Positions 1 through 11,765 of a DNA stretch of 64,000 bases are shown piece by piece. Below the pieces are notes generated by a model, which ran no database searches, was not told where the DNA came from, and saw only the letters and a list, made by a program, of their open reading frames with translations. The translations under genes were made by a program, and so were the position numbers. Source of the DNA: Parelaphostrongylus tenuis (lineage: Eukaryota > Nematoda > Chromadorea > Rhabditida > Metastrongylidae); NCBI GenBank assembly GCA_019055375.1, contig JAHQIW010003962.1, positions 1 to 64,000 on the forward strand, read 5' to 3'. How positions within the stretch are numbered: position 1 is the first letter of the stretch; each line of letters starts with the position of its first letter.

Positions 1-182
1 AATTAAATCGAATTACCCGTGTTGCAAACCATCGCAATATATTATTACACGCGCAGAATCACTCATTTTTACACCGCGTATGAAAAAAAACAATGGTGGG
101 AAGCCCATGCTGTGGGTACAATCTTGTGATTAAAAAAAGTTTAAACATTCTATCTCATCGCCCACACTGACAACATCCCCCA

Positions 183-940
183 TAACATAACCTGAGTAAG
201 CCGGGTGACCAACATGAAGAATGCTGCATAGGTGTGGGTTGAGCTGGGAAAAAATTACCAAGGTATATTCCATTATTGAACAGTTAATATGATAAATCTG
301 AAAAAATGACAGGTCCTTTTAACAGTAGCTCGACATGGTGTCGAAGGTATAAAATCCCGTTGTATTTCCTGGAACATTTTCCAGCAGTTTACTGTGCTGA
401 GAAACAACCATAGCGCTGGCATTCCAATCAGTAAAGGAGTCCGCTTTTCCCTGATTTTTTAGGCGATAAAATCCTCAGACCTATGCTAACGCATAACGTA
501 TTTTAGTGAGTGAAGTAACAGGCCGGAAGAATAATACATATATAGAATGATCTAAGACTAACAAAGTATTCAAGTTGTTGTAAAAGTAAAAAGTTCTTTA
601 ATTTATAGAAAATATGTAACAAGGACGACAAATTTCAAAAGCCTTAGTCAATCCAACTTACTTTGAGGTTTTGGATGAAAAGTTGATACCAAAATAAATT
701 TGATTTTCCACACACAAACCAGTAGAGGAAGTTGATTCAGGGAGAAAAATGTGTAGAGTACTTGAACTGCTCGATACAGCGGATATTCTACCCAATCCAA
801 TCCTCCTTAAGTGGAGAACGATTTTGATTACTGATGAAAATATTTACACTAGGGCAGAAAATATTAACATAGGGAAAGACTTGAAATCCATTCACTACCT
901 TTCTGCATTCTAATTCAGCAGATGTTCCATTTGTCAGCAT
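183..940 (-). pseudogene. Chemoreceptor pseudogene A' (exons 1-4, inverted copy)
   Basis: Reading the minus strand, exon 1 (940-899) is intact: an ATG, an N-glycosylation sequon (NGTS) and the ending ECRK before a GT donor, identical at protein level to gene A. Exon 2 (about 805-662) has lost one base at its start and gained bases later, so the frame breaks within a few codons. Exon 3 (about 551-481) ends in a stop (MRYAL-type reading lost). Exon 4 (about 297-183) carries extra bases that shift the frame. Later exons, if present, lie beyond the left edge. It is the left-arm copy of gene A in the palindrome. I call it a pseudogene because several independent frame breaks are present while gene A in the other arm is clean. 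Confidence 0.75.
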
Positions 941-1577
941 GGTACAACTTATTCAACAGCTGAGAACACAAAGTATTCTGAAATTTGTCATACTTGCCTA
1001 GATGTCTAGATGGAACTTGAAAGAGGGAAAAATCCTTATATCGGAAAAAGGATTTACCTCAATAATGTTTTTTCTACCTATCATAGAAACTGATAGATGA
1101 GAGGAACACGTGAAGAATTTATTAAGCGAAAACGTAGTGGAAATATGGAGATTTTCAACTCGTAAATCCATAAATATACAAATGTCTGTTTTCTTGTAAT
1201 CGAGCACCTAATAACCCATGAACTGTTAGGAAATTGCCTTTTGATGAAATCTCACAAAAAGTCTTGATTTCATACTACAGTCATTGGGCAGATAATATAA
1301 CATGTTTCTATTTTTATTTCAGCTCTCCTATTTGGACAAGTGAACGTTTTGAAGAAACGTCACCCTGGGATACATGATTTCATTGGAGCGAGCAGGTTAG
1401 AGTGCCTGTCTGAGTCATCACGACGACAAAACAATCCATGTAGCCCACATTTTCGGAAGTCACACTGTTAACAGTGTACGAGGGTGCCTTCGCGATGATA
1501 GAGATCGTAAGAAATTCAACATGTTAAAGGTGATTTGAAGTTTCTGTTCAACCGATATCGCTGTCTGTGAAAAATCT

Positions 1578-1811
1578 ATGCCAAATAGAACCAATCTTTT
1601 TTCTCTGACAGCCATTCCATTTTTTTTGCGCGAAAAGAAGAGAAAGGCGCCGTATTTTCCAACAACGACTCCCAAAAGCACAAATAAAGTGGGATTCTAT
1701 TCAGATCCACTTATGGGCCAGTTAGAAGGACGATTTGTTGTTGATATAGACGAAGAATTGACTTCCGCTCATTTTGACACTCCTTCGCACTGGACGCCTA
1801 GATGCTCGTGA
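1578..1811 (+). other. Unassigned ORF in palindrome arm
   Basis: A 77-codon frame with a mirrored partner at 2081-1881 on the minus strand; both contain MGQLEGRFVVDIDEE and read toward the palindrome centre. It lies upstream of, and divergent from, each chemoreceptor copy. The shared 15-residue string survives in both arms although the flanking frames have drifted. I recognise no family, and the identity may simply reflect young arms, not coding constraint. It could be an exon of a divergently transcribed gene or noise. Confidence 0.15.
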
Positions 1812-2690
1812 ATTCTGTAACGTTCAGCCAGAATCTGGTGACTTTCGAATTCAGAGCATATAGCGTCCATGCGAAGATGTTCAAATGAGCGAGTCAAATT
1901 CTTCGTCTATATCAACAACAAATCGTCCTTCTAACTGGCCCATAATGATCTGAATAAATCCCACTTTATTGTGCTTTTGGGAGATCGTTGTTGGAATACG
2001 GCGCTCTTCTTCTTCTTTTCCGCAAAAAAATGGAATGCTGTCAGAGAAAAAAGATGGTCTTATTTGGCATAGATTTTTCACAGCAGCGATATCGGTTGAA
2101 CAGAAACTTTCAAATCACTTTAACATGGTTGAATTTCTTACGATCTCTTCATCGGAAGGCACCCTCGTACACTGTTAACAGTGTGACTTCCGAAAATGTG
2201 GGCTACATGGATTGTTTTGTCGTCGTGATGACTCAGACAGCCTCTAACCTGCTCGCTCCAATGAAATCATGTATCCCAGGGTGACGTTCTTCAAACGTTT
2301 CACTTGTCCAAATAGGAGAGCTGAAATAAAAATAGAAAATGTTAATTATCTGCCCAATGACTGTAGTATGAAATCAAGACTTTTTTGTGAGATTTCATCA
2401 AAAGGCAATTTCCTAACAGTTCATGGGTTATTAGGTGCTCGATACAAGAACAGACATTTATATTTATGATTTACGAGTTGAAATCTCATATTTCCACTAC
2501 GTTTTCGCTTAATAAATTTCTTCACGTTTTCCTCTCATCTATCAGTTTCTATGATAGAAAAAAACATTATTGAGGTAAATCCTTTTTCGATATAAGGATT
2601 TTTCCCTCTTTCAAGTTCCATCTAGACATCTAGGCAAGTATGACAAATTTCAGAATACTTTTGTGTTCTCAGCTGTTGAATAAGCTGTCC

Positions 2691-5600
2691 ATGCTGACAA
2701 ATGGAACATCTGCTGAATTAGAATGCAGAAAGGTAGTGAATGGATTTCAAGCTCTTTCCCTATTTTAATATTTTTCTGCCCTAGTGTAAATATTTTCATC
2801 AGTAATCAAAATCGTTCTCCACTTAAGGAAGGATTGGACTTGGTAGAATATCCGCTGTATCGAGCAGTTCAAGTACTCTACACATTTTTCTCCCTGACAT
2901 CACTTCCTCTACTGGTTTGTGTGAAAATCAAATTTATTTTGGTATCAACTTTTCATCAAAACATCAAAGTAAGTGGATTGACTAAGGCTTTTGAAATTTG
3001 TCTCCTTGTACAATTCTATAATTAAAAACTTTTACTTTTACAACAACTTGAATACTTTTTTCTAGATCATTCTATTATTGTATTATTCTTCGGCGTTACT
3101 TCACTCACTAACATACTTTAGCGTACAGGTGAGATTTACGTAAAAAATCAGGGAAAAGTGACTCTTTACTGATTTGAATGCAGCTCATGGTTTTCTCAAA
3201 GTAACTGCTGAAATGTTAGAAAACACGGGATTTTATCTGAACATGTCGAGCTACTTTAAAGACTGTCTTTTTTCAGATTTATCATATAACTAGTTCAATA
3301 ATGAATATACCTTGTAATTTTTTCCCAGCTCACCACACCTATGCAGCTTTTCATTTGGTCACCGCTTACTCAGGTTATGTATGGGTATGTTGTCAGCGTA
3401 GATAGAATGTTTAACTTTTTTTATCACATATTTACCAACAGAGGTCTTCACCATTGTTTTTTTTCATACGGTTAAAAAATATTTTGCGTTAAAAATTGCG
3501 ATGTGCAAAGGGTAATTCATTATTCAGTTCTTTTCGGTCATCCGTGGGCAAACAAATGTTTGAGCTCATTAGTTAAACCATAATTTTTCATAAGATAGTT
3601 GATTCGAAAGCTTGAATCTTTGGCTACAGTGCTACATGGCCGCATTCCGAAAGTCCCCCTTGCAGCACTGTAGCATTCGAAATAAAATTATGTTTTACAT
3701 CCACCGCGCACCTTCTTTTTTATCACGCACATGATTCGCTGGAAGCAGCATATGGGTGTGTAGAGAAAACCTCGTGGTATCTGAGTCATTGTTCAATCTG
3801 GAGTTACTCTAAAGCGGAGAAAAATTCCTAAATGAGTAACAGTATGCACCCCAAGTGTCTAACGTAACAGACTACCTATCGACCTCCCGCTTCCCAGCCC
3901 GTAGATCAGCCGGTTATCAAGCTCGTCGATTATGTAAGACTTGATCTTATTTTCCTTGTTACACTGCAGTCAAACGATCTTTCCAGGAAATAAGTGGCAG
4001 CATTGGAATCACTGAAAGTTACGCTAACAAATAGCTACTAACGGTCTAAGGAAAGAACTCTGTCCGACGGGGTGTAAATTATAAATGTTTTTCTACTGCG
4101 GACTTATGAAAAGAGCTCACAAAAGGCAGACGTATTCCAAAGCTTTTCGAAACTTGGGCTATCGAAAAAGTGCTAAGAGTCTAAGGAAGGACTACGGCCA
4201 ATGAAATATAAGCGAGATATGGAAAACCATGTTATAGTGGAGAGCATAATTTTATCCGAATTTTACAGCGTTATAGACAGGTGTTTCTGAAAATACTGAC
4301 CACTCCTCGCGCTGCCAGAAATTCAAGTTTTCGAGTGAGTGCTATCACTGTTATGAAAAATCCTGTTCGGCGAATGCATTTGCCCCCGGATAATCGAAAA
4401 GAACCAGACGTTCCTTACATGATCACTAGAGCTGAGAAAACGAGAAACCCACGCAGAAGCATGCATACAAGACTATTGCAATAATGCATGAGGAGTGTGG
4501 TCATAGTGAAAAGTGTTGGAATGAACTGTAATGATTTGCATAAACGGCTCGAATCCTTGTTGTTGACTGAACAATAAAATGTCATAACGAGCATCTCCAT
4601 CAACATCAATGCTAGGCTAGTTATTGAAACAAGTTACTTCTAACAATTCCCAAGGCCGACTGTCTATGAACCTCGGCATGCTTCAATATAATTCCTGATT
4701 TTCTTCTTTAAGCAAAACACGAGGTGTTACAATAAACTTTATTCGACAGCTGACGTTTCGGCAGTTCGCCTTCTTCAGAGCCTGGAACCGTCAATTTGTC
4801 CGCAGTCCAATCAGTCAAACATCTCCACTACTCCTTTAGAAAAAATCGCCAGACCTAGATTTCAATCGCGTCAAGCACAAAATCAACTCTCAACATACTC
4901 ACTGCTTTTTATATGTGTTCCAATGAATGGTCCAAGTGGAGATCACCGGAAGGAAATCACATATGCTCGAAATGCACCTTACCCATCAAAACAACAGTCT
5001 TATATACTGACTCAAATCACAAGTGATATAAAGGCACACCTCCCTGCGGTTTACGGTTGAATTAGTAGCATTAATTCAAAGCGCTTCCAAGATCTTTCGC
5101 GCTGATGATTTTTGCTCCTGCGCAATGATGGTGACTTCGATTTCAAAATCAGCTCCGTCGTGCTTCTGTGCTAATGCGTCCCTAGCGGGGTGTTTTGTCT
5201 ATTAAGACGCTTGTCAGCTAGGTGTTCTTCTATGCGGGCATAGAGCGGCCTACCCGTTTCGCCATTATATTCATCGCTACATGCTTTGCAAGAGATTAGA
5301 TAGACTGTACCTACGCTCTTGCAATCACCCTCTGCCGTCCGAACATATTTTACAATCATTCGTTATACAGAGACGGTCATATAAGCGGTTGCGAACTAGT
5401 TGGCGTTTTAGAGTATTCGGTGGTATTTCATAATGGCCACCGATTGATCTAAACCCGTTCTTTTCAAACAGAAAGTACTAATCTTATTTGAAAAGAACGG
5501 GAGGATTAACGGGACTTTCCCTTCAATTAAGTTTTCGTTCGGAGGCGCATTTTTTCATCTAAACCTAAGCCGAGGGGCTACAAATTCGCATTCATTAGAA

Positions 5601-8600
5601 GTGGCTATTTCCCGAGCCAGTTTCACGGATTTTACTCTCTGCTCCTCCCCGATACATTGGCTGCTGTTCGAAACATGTTTTTTACTAGCGCCTTCTTCGT
5701 ATGTGAGGGATGAGAAGAGAGATAGTGAACCAAGATATTCTTATTACTAGGCTTTCGGTACGACTTCGTTATGTAGTCGCTCTCAGTTAAGCTTTTTTGC
5801 ATGTTCAAGAATGGGAGCTAATCGTCTTTTGGTATCTCACGGGTGAATTTTATATACTCTAACTGTTCATTCAGCAATCTAAAATCTAGCTCCTCTTGAG
5901 TGGAACAAATAACCAAACAATCATCTATATACCTACAGTAGAGTAATGGCCGGAGATCCATTACTGGTGCTTACACTTTAGACAATAAGGCAATCCCCAA
6001 GCTAGGTGTCAGTCGCTGCCCCCTTGTCAGCCCTCTCATTTGAGTAAAATATTTCCCGGACCATCTGAAGATGTATGAGAACAGCAGCCAATGTGTGTAC
6101 CGGGGAAGAGCAGAGAGTAGAATCCGTGAAACTGGCTCGGGAAATAGCCACTTCTAATGGATACAAATTTGTAGCCCCTCGGCTTAGGTTTAGAGGAAAT
6201 AATGCGCCTCTGAACGAAAACTCAATTGAAAGGAAAGTCCCGTTTATCCTCCCGTTCTTTTCAAATGAGATTAGCACAGCTATAAAACGCTGCTTGAAAA
6301 GAGCGGGTTTAGAGCAGTCGGTGGCCATTATTGAAATACCACCGAATACTCTAAAACGCCAACTAGTTCGCAACCGCTTATATGACCGTCTCTGTATAAC
6401 GAAAGATTGTAAAATATGTCCGAACGGCAGAGACGGTGATTGCATGAGCGTAGGTACAGTCTACCTAATCTCTTGCAAAGCGTGTAGTGATAAATATGTT
6501 GGCGAAACGGGTAGGCCGCTCTGTGCTCGCATAGAAGAACACCTAGCTGACAAACGTCTTAATAGACGAAACACCCCGCTAGGGACGCATAGAGCACAGA
6601 AGCACGACGGAGTTGATGTTGAAATAGAAGTCACCATCCTTGCGCAGGAGCAAAAATCATCAGCGCGAAAAATCTTGGAAGCGCTTTGGATTAATGCTAC
6701 CAATCCAACCATAAACCGCAGGGAGGAATGCCTTGATATCACATTGTGATTTGAGTCAGTATATAAGACTGTTGTTTTTGATGGGTAAGGTGCATTGCGA
6801 GCCTATGTGATCTCCTTCCGGTGATCTCCACTTGGATCATTTAGTGGAACACATATAAAAAGCGGTGAGTATGTTGAGAGCTGATTTTGTGCTTGATGCG
6901 ATTGAAATCTAGGTCTGGTGATTTTTCTAAAAGAGTAATGGAGATGTTTGACTGATTGGATCGCGGACAATTTGACCTTTCCAGGCTCTGAAAAAGGCGA
7001 ACTGATGAAACGTCAGCTGTCGAATAAGCTTTATTGTAACACCTCGTGTTTTGCCTTAAGAAGAAAATCAGGAACATGTTACATAGTCACATAATTGCCA
7101 TATTTCTGCTAATCGCGTCACCACTGTCATTCTTTTCCTTTTGAGGCATCGCGTACCATATTTTTTTTATATTTTTGTAACATGAATTTAACAAGCGAGT
7201 TTCCACCTTATTTCTTATTAACAAGCGCTAATACAAATTGTAAAATGTTGGCATCGAATTTGACGATGTGATAATACTTCAGGTAGTCGTTAGTCCTTCA
7301 ATTTCTTTTACTGTGTTAAAACTTCAGAGAACAGTCATCTATATGCGTTTACATATGATGAGACTAAAATTCCAACACAACAGTTTAATATACAAAATGT
7401 TTAGATTCTTAGCATCGTTGCAATGTGCGTCGAGAGGACCGTGGCGACAATTTTCTTCAGCAAATACGAGAGCAATGGTATCGCTCTTAGCCTGCTTCTC
7501 CTGACGCTTACGGTAACAAAGGAATATGGATTTAAGATCGCCATTCTTGCTCAGCTTATGCCTTTTTCGAGGAGCATTAGCGTTTAGATCGTTCTTTATA
7601 TAGAAACTATTTGGAAAGAAGAAAAAGAGTTAGATTCAAATTTTCAGTTTTGATCAGTAAAGAACTAACAATTAATGAAATAACTAAAGATGAAGATTTA
7701 TTGTTGATCATAAACACAGATGCTTGGAGGCGTTACCGTCGTATGTTATGTATATGACACCGACAGTTTTAATGTGAGAACAATTTCGATTCTCGCCATA
7801 CCTCCAGCCGCTGTGGTAAAGTCGGAACAAATCATGATTCTGAGTATCATAGTCAGCTTCGTCTGCATCATCGCATTTCATGCTTCATCTCGATTCAATA
7901 TGAGAATATGTTCAATGTAAGATTTTATTTTCATTCTCTTTTAGCCCATTTTTTGAGCTTTTGTATAATCATTCATATCTTTACAACAACTGTGTTTAAA
8001 ACTCGCATGGAAGAGGTAATGTAGTCTGTTAGGAGTTCTAAGCTTTTTCAGAAGTTTCGCACGCTAGCCGTACACTTCAGCATTCTCGCATGCCTCATCA
8101 AAGCCACGTGCCTTTCGACTCACCTCTCCTTGTAGCGACAGTGTGAGAGATGTATCAGTCCAAACAAAGTAAAATTCCACCTTATGTTGCGGTCTAATAT
8201 TTCTGTTGCGTTACCGTCTGATGCGGCCCTAATCAGAAGACTAAAACACTGCGGCACAGCTGCTATTAGTGAGTGAGAGCCGTAGAGCATGTTGCTCTGA
8301 TGGGGCTTGCGAGTACACCAAAACGTACGTGAACCACTAGCGCGCCATACCTCTGGAAAGCTTAAAACATCCTATCAGACTATGCTGAATCATTTACATA
8401 GCTGCCGATATTGAGACTGGATGAGAAATTTTTTGGCTAAGCTCTTCGCTTTTTGTGGATAGCGGAAGAATTTCCATATCGTTCAAAGTTTTCCGTTTAT
8501 ACTGGCGAAGAAAGTAATGCTTTATCGCGCAACTAATCATACAATAAAAGCTAAGAAGAACCAGCAAGAGAGTGCAACTTATTAAAAATGCAAAGTTATT

Positions 8601-11600
8601 ATTGATGCATTCACGCAGAGAATTTATGAGAGACCTAATTTCAATAATTGCTGGAACGCTCACCTCATTGCTGGTCTCGTTGTTTAAATAGTGGAGAATT
8701 CCAATCTTTGTGAAAAATTTCCATTGATTATTATGTCGGAGATAGGTAGTAGCGTAGTGGTGTGATAAGGTACATCGCAAAAGAAAGATACATTCTTGCA
8801 ATCAAACAACGAGCTCCCTAGGTGGGCTACCTCCAAGATTTCAATGCGAGTTGTCTCGACCGCAGTCTGGTGTAGCTGAAGCAAGATGTGGTTTGTTCGG
8901 AGACCTTTGTGGAAGAGAAATGCGAGGAGACGAATTGAATGCACTAAGTGCGGGTCTGGACACTGAATTGTGATGACAGAAGAAATAAAGGATGAAGGAT
9001 AACGCTCTCGGCGTTAATCAATCTTGAATAGATGCGCCATGAATTCGCCTCCGACTTTTGACTTCATTTGAAGAGATTGAATGCATATCTGCTGGCCTTT
9101 ACAATGACTCGCACTGTATCGAATGAGTGCTGCTTACTTTTCCAGAAAACCTATTACCAATGTTACCGGCCACGAAGTGATAGATGACTTGGTGAGACAT
9201 GAGCGCGAGATTGAACCATTGGCCGTGTGTGCGAGCAGAACACCTCTTACCCCTGCACCACATGCGCTCTTTAGAAAATGGAGTAAATTCAAAATTATTA
9301 GCATATAACTCATTCGGGCTCCATTCACTTCTGCTGAACGTTGAAGCTTTCTAGTGACGTCCTCATCCGTTGAACATGAAAAACGACGTTCTATTTTCAC
9401 AAACTTTTATTTTCTGTGTATTCAGTATGGAAATATGGAATCATCGTGTGATGGCCATGATAGCAATATGCATTGAGACAGCCAAGCAGCCACGGATCTT
9501 ATTCAGAATCGGGCTTCACCTTTCCATCGACGCGAAGATGGGACCCCACCTGGGAGACCATTGATTGAGACCATGAAAATAATATTCAACCACTGCTATA
9601 TAATCTTTGCTAATTGCAGTTGCTAAAACGTAGATTAGAAATATTAGAAATTTTTTCTAAGGACATATCAACTGGAGACTTCAGTGAGTAAACAGCAATG
9701 CCGGCACCTTTTTGTGATAATAAAATTCAGCAATGAGAGCAACAATTGTTTAGGCACGAGTTTACTGCTTTACAGTTATGCTGCAAGTATAGATACCGAC
9801 TGCCATATCAGGAGGGGAACAGCCACTCGGTGATGATAGTATAAAGATGGTTGGCTAAATATCATTTTCATCGGATGACCTGCTATGGGTTGTTCTGATG
9901 ATGCCACTTGGTAACACACTGAGGAATGGCAAGAAGGAATCAAGTTTTCTTGATAATAATTTGCTCTTACGATGCAGTATAAGGATCAGTTGCGAATGCA
10001 GTTTGGCAAGATAGTTTGAGCTACTTTTCCCGATGAACTTTTGATAGTCACCTCTGTGTCAAACCTCTTAGATTTGAAATTACGTCAGTCCCTATGCGAA
10101 AGGCACAGCGATCTATGCATGAGTATTTAGATAAAGTACAATGAGATAGGATATATATGAACAGTAGCCAAGGTTAAGACCAAGTTAAAGGCTGATCAAA
10201 ATTATGATTTCTTTATATTCACTTTGTAATGGGAGGGTATTGGCAAGCATGGATTAAGATGGAATCTAAAAGAAAAGTTCTAGAACGAAAATACAAAGCA
10301 TAGTTTCATTACTCATGGAAGTGCATTGAAAATCTGACCGACTTTTGAGAAACAAATCATGTACGACTTACAAAATCGACATACATGAAAACATCGAACC
10401 TGAGTGCAAAAATACATGCTCATGTGCATTCCACTTGGGAAAGAAAAAAATTATTCTCTGCTTCATAGAGAGTGTTGCCTCTAACGATAAACTGAGTGTT
10501 CCAAGGTTATAGGTCTGCCATTTATTAATTGGAAGTTCGGTCACATGTCTGTTTGTCATTTCTATTCTCTTCATTGCAACTAAATAAATGCTTTTTTGTT
10601 CATAGAAGAAAGTTTCAACAAATATTCGAAAAACGAAATGTCTTGCAATTTTAGAAGCACTGCGTCGCTTACATCTCGCTTTCAGACGCGCGAGAACGCT
10701 ATCACTACACAGTTCGCTACACACATCGCCACTATTCAAGTGTAGGTTCAATTAAATTCGGTACTCAGCAGAAAAAAATTTTTTTTTACCCAATTGATTA
10801 TCCGATTTTTCTCTGCTGTATCACTAGATCATAATTGAAGCAAAGTCGGCCTTATTTAAATAATGGAATGAGAGATGGAAAAAATCTTGATAGCTCACGG
10901 AATGTCCTTCTATTCAAGCCTTACACAAAGTTAGGAAATCTTCTTCAAAATCAAGGGCTGACGTTTTAAAAACTTCGTTTCTTCTAGAACCTTTTTTTGC
11001 TATGTGTAAGTCAGGTGCGAGACAATTTAAAAAGCAACACTGAAGAAGGGCGATCTCTCCGAAACGTCACCCATACATTTCGAACAATATACCAAGCTAA
11101 TGTAAGCTTTGAATGAGAAAGAAAATATACCAAGCCGATGTAAGTGTTGAATAAGAGAACAGTTTTTGAAAGATTTCGTAATTCTCACTCTACATGTTGA
11201 GGGTTTGCTAAAATCGTTCTTTCGGTTCCAAGTAGAGCTATTTTGATGCTATGGCTCGTTTTTCTTGTTTAATGTGCACGAAGTTATCAAAAACAGTCAT
11301 AATTTTGGTGATCCTTCGATAAAATGTGAGTGAAAGGCGCTTTTGTAGCCAATCTCTTTCTGCTACTACTTCAGAAAAAAATTCAATTCGTACACAAAAT
11401 TCAAATGATTTCAGATCGTCTTTCGTTTTTATAGCGGCCAGCGGATGCTTGATTAGAGCCTTTGGACCTCAGCTCTTCTCAAATAACAGAACATTATATG
11501 CAGCTGTTCGTCAAATGTGCTACGTAAGAAAGTTTGTGTAAAGCGAAAAAAATGAACTTGCTACTTTGTTCTCAGATCGATTTAAATTTAGGCGACCCCG

Positions 11601-11765
11601 GTCTTTCTGGTTGTGTTACCGATCTATTCAATACACAGATTGAAGTACTATCGGTTGGAGAGGATCATCAATATTCGATCAGCAGTAATGATGGAAAGTC
11701 GAGGTTTGGCTGGCACTCGAAACTATGAGAAAATCATTGGCAAGACGTGGCAACTTGATCGCTAG
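2691..11765 (+). CDS. Chemoreceptor gene A, Sra-superfamily 7TM receptor, 9 exons, 342 aa
   Basis: A sensory G-protein-coupled receptor of the nematode Sra superfamily (SRAB/SRE/SRA-like), expected in sensory-cilium membranes; the ligand is unknown. Exons: 2691-2732, 2828-2968, 3066-3128, 3277-3384, 7405-7512, 7720-7916, 10655-10741, 11415-11523, 11592-11765. All introns are GT-AG and the lengths sum to 1026 coding bases plus stop. The N-terminus has an NGTS sequon. TM1 ends in FHQNIK; TM3 is followed by ERTVATIFFSKYE; exon 7 has LTSRFQTRENAITTQ, matching the superfamily LSxRYQxxEN signature; TM7 reads VFLVVLPIYSIHRLKYYR, followed by a tail with NYEKIIGKTW. Intron 4 is about 4 kb because it holds an R1 repeat and an inverted PLE pair; intron 6 holds a SINE and intron 7 PLE ends. 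Exon 2 has a weak TTAAG acceptor, also seen in copies B and D. The exact subfamily is uncertain. Confidence 0.85.
3560..4305. repeat. Dispersed repeat R1, copy 1
   Basis: About 730 bases align well with 15240-15995. Shared blocks include the start near AAATTATGTTTTACA, a GC-rich stretch around CCGTAGAT, the phrase TTACACTGCAG, and the ending TTTTACAGCGTTATA. It lies in intron 4 of gene A. I see no protein and no clear terminal inverted repeats, so the class is unknown. Orientation is the same as in the other copies. Confidence 0.65.
4690..5990 (-). pseudogene. Penelope-like element copy, RT 3' part plus GIY-YIG endonuclease (left arm)
   Basis: Penelope-like retroelements copy RNA with a telomerase-related reverse transcriptase and cut DNA with a GIY-YIG nuclease. 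On the minus strand a frame near 5960-5800 reads LLYCRYIDDCLVICSTQEEL, containing the catalytic YxDD box of the RT, then stops at a TAG. Further down, 5359-5171 reads GTVYLISCKACSDEY, NGETGRPLYARIEEH and LADKRLNRQ, the endonuclease core preceded by Cys pairs. A one-base loss creates a stop just after LGTH. The copy is truncated upstream of the YxDD box and ends at a hammerhead motif near 4748. It forms an inverted pair with 6075-7075 inside intron 4 of chemoreceptor A. Several frame breaks make it inactive. Confidence 0.8.
4748..4782 (-). ncRNA. Minimal hammerhead ribozyme motif at PLE 3' end
   Basis: Read on the minus strand the parts fall in hammerhead order: stem I strand GGCT, core CTGAAGA, A, stem II GGC with loop GAACT and GCC, core GAA, palindromic stem III ACGT, cleavage nucleotide C, and stem I partner AGCT. 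GGCT pairs with AGCT through one G-U and three Watson-Crick pairs. Stem III of only ACGT would need to pair between two molecules or two tandem units. PLEs are known to carry minimal type I hammerheads in their terminal repeats. Seen by eye; not folded or tested. Confidence 0.7.
6075..6749 (+). CDS. Penelope-like element C-terminal domain, GIY-YIG endonuclease, 224 aa
   Basis: An open frame encoding the end of a PLE polyprotein. Order: linker after the RT; DRLCITKDCKICPNGRDGDC with the zinc-binding Cys spacing; GTVYLISCKACSDKY and VGETGRPLCARIEEH, the GIY-YIG motif with its Arg and the Glu-His region; then LGTHRAQKH and a tail ending NRREECLDITL. The nuclease would nick DNA to prime reverse transcription. 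The RT itself is missing: homology to the left-arm copy begins near 6075, so this is a 5'-truncated copy, and the ATG used here is only the first in frame. The nuclease domain is free of stops, unlike its inverted partner, so this copy is younger or less decayed. It has no host function that I can infer. Confidence 0.8.
   Translation: MRTAANVCTGEEQRVESVKLAREIATSNGYKFVAPRLRFRGNNAPLNENSIERKVPFILPFFSNEISTAIKRCLKRAGLEQSVAIIEIPPNTLKRQLVRNRLYDRLCITKDCKICPNGRDGDCMSVGTVYLISCKACSDKYVGETGRPLCARIEEHLADKRLNRRNTPLGTHRAQKHDGVDVEIEVTILAQEQKSSARKILEALWINATNPTINRREECLDITL
6750..7075 (+). mobile_element. PLE 3' untranslated end with decayed hammerhead
   Basis: Matches the minus strand of 4690-5040 base for base with scattered changes. 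At 6984-7018 the hammerhead parts recur (GGCT, then CTGAAAA in place of CTGAAGA, GGC, GAACT, GAT in place of GCC, GAAACGTC, AGCT). The core G and one stem II strand are therefore altered, and this copy should not cleave. The element ends in a sequence rich in AATAA and TTGTAACACC. Confidence 0.7.
7921..10650. other. Intron 6 of gene A
   Basis: Contains a SINE1 copy (8940-9275) and an antisense frame at 8801-8394 of 135 codons with one hydrophobic stretch, LISCTLLLVLLSFYCMI, and an acidic tail. The tail (EELSQKISHPVSIS) has a counterpart in intron 6 of unit D, but in C the same stretch has stops. I do not count it as a gene. The stretch from about 9560 to 10370 shows homology only to intron 6 of unit B. 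Confidence 0.4.
8940..9275 (-). mobile_element. SINE1 copy (tRNA-derived), in intron 6 of gene A
   Basis: Minus strand: the head reads like the 5' half of a tRNA with an A-box region near 9265 and a B box near 9215 (GGTTCAATCTC), then a body shared with the copies at 23.8, 25.7, 26.3 and 62.3 kb. Pol III transcription is inferred from the boxes. It is somewhat decayed in the A box. Confidence 0.7.
10945..11075. mobile_element. Solo PLE termini, inverted, in intron 7 of gene A
   Basis: A minus-oriented PLE 3' end (about 10955-10995) and a plus-oriented end (11040-11070) face outward with only about 45 bases between them. The plus end keeps CTGAAGA, a possible stem II (GGG with TCC) and GAAACGTC. 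The same pair sits in intron 7 of B and C. Confidence 0.5.

Larger units (their letters stand above)
1..3520. repeat. Large palindrome (inverted duplication), centre near 1830
   Basis: The reverse complement of 1 to about 1818 matches about 1844 to 3520 almost end to end, with small indels. Landmarks that pair are position 1-60 with about 3480-3520, chemoreceptor exon 4 (183-297 with 3277-3384), exon 1 (899-940 with 2691-2732) and the sequence around 1740-1810 with 1850-1925. The unpaired centre is only about 25 bases. The arms carry the 5' end of a chemoreceptor gene in divergent, head-to-head orientation: an intact one on the right and a decayed one on the left. The left arm touches the window edge, so the true length is unknown. 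An assembly artefact from palindromic reads is possible, but indels between the arms argue for a real, old duplication. Confidence 0.85.

Noticed and set aside
6002..6445. 147-codon minus frame
   Set aside because: Shadow of the PLE endonuclease frame on the plus strand, which has the recognisable GIY-YIG motifs.
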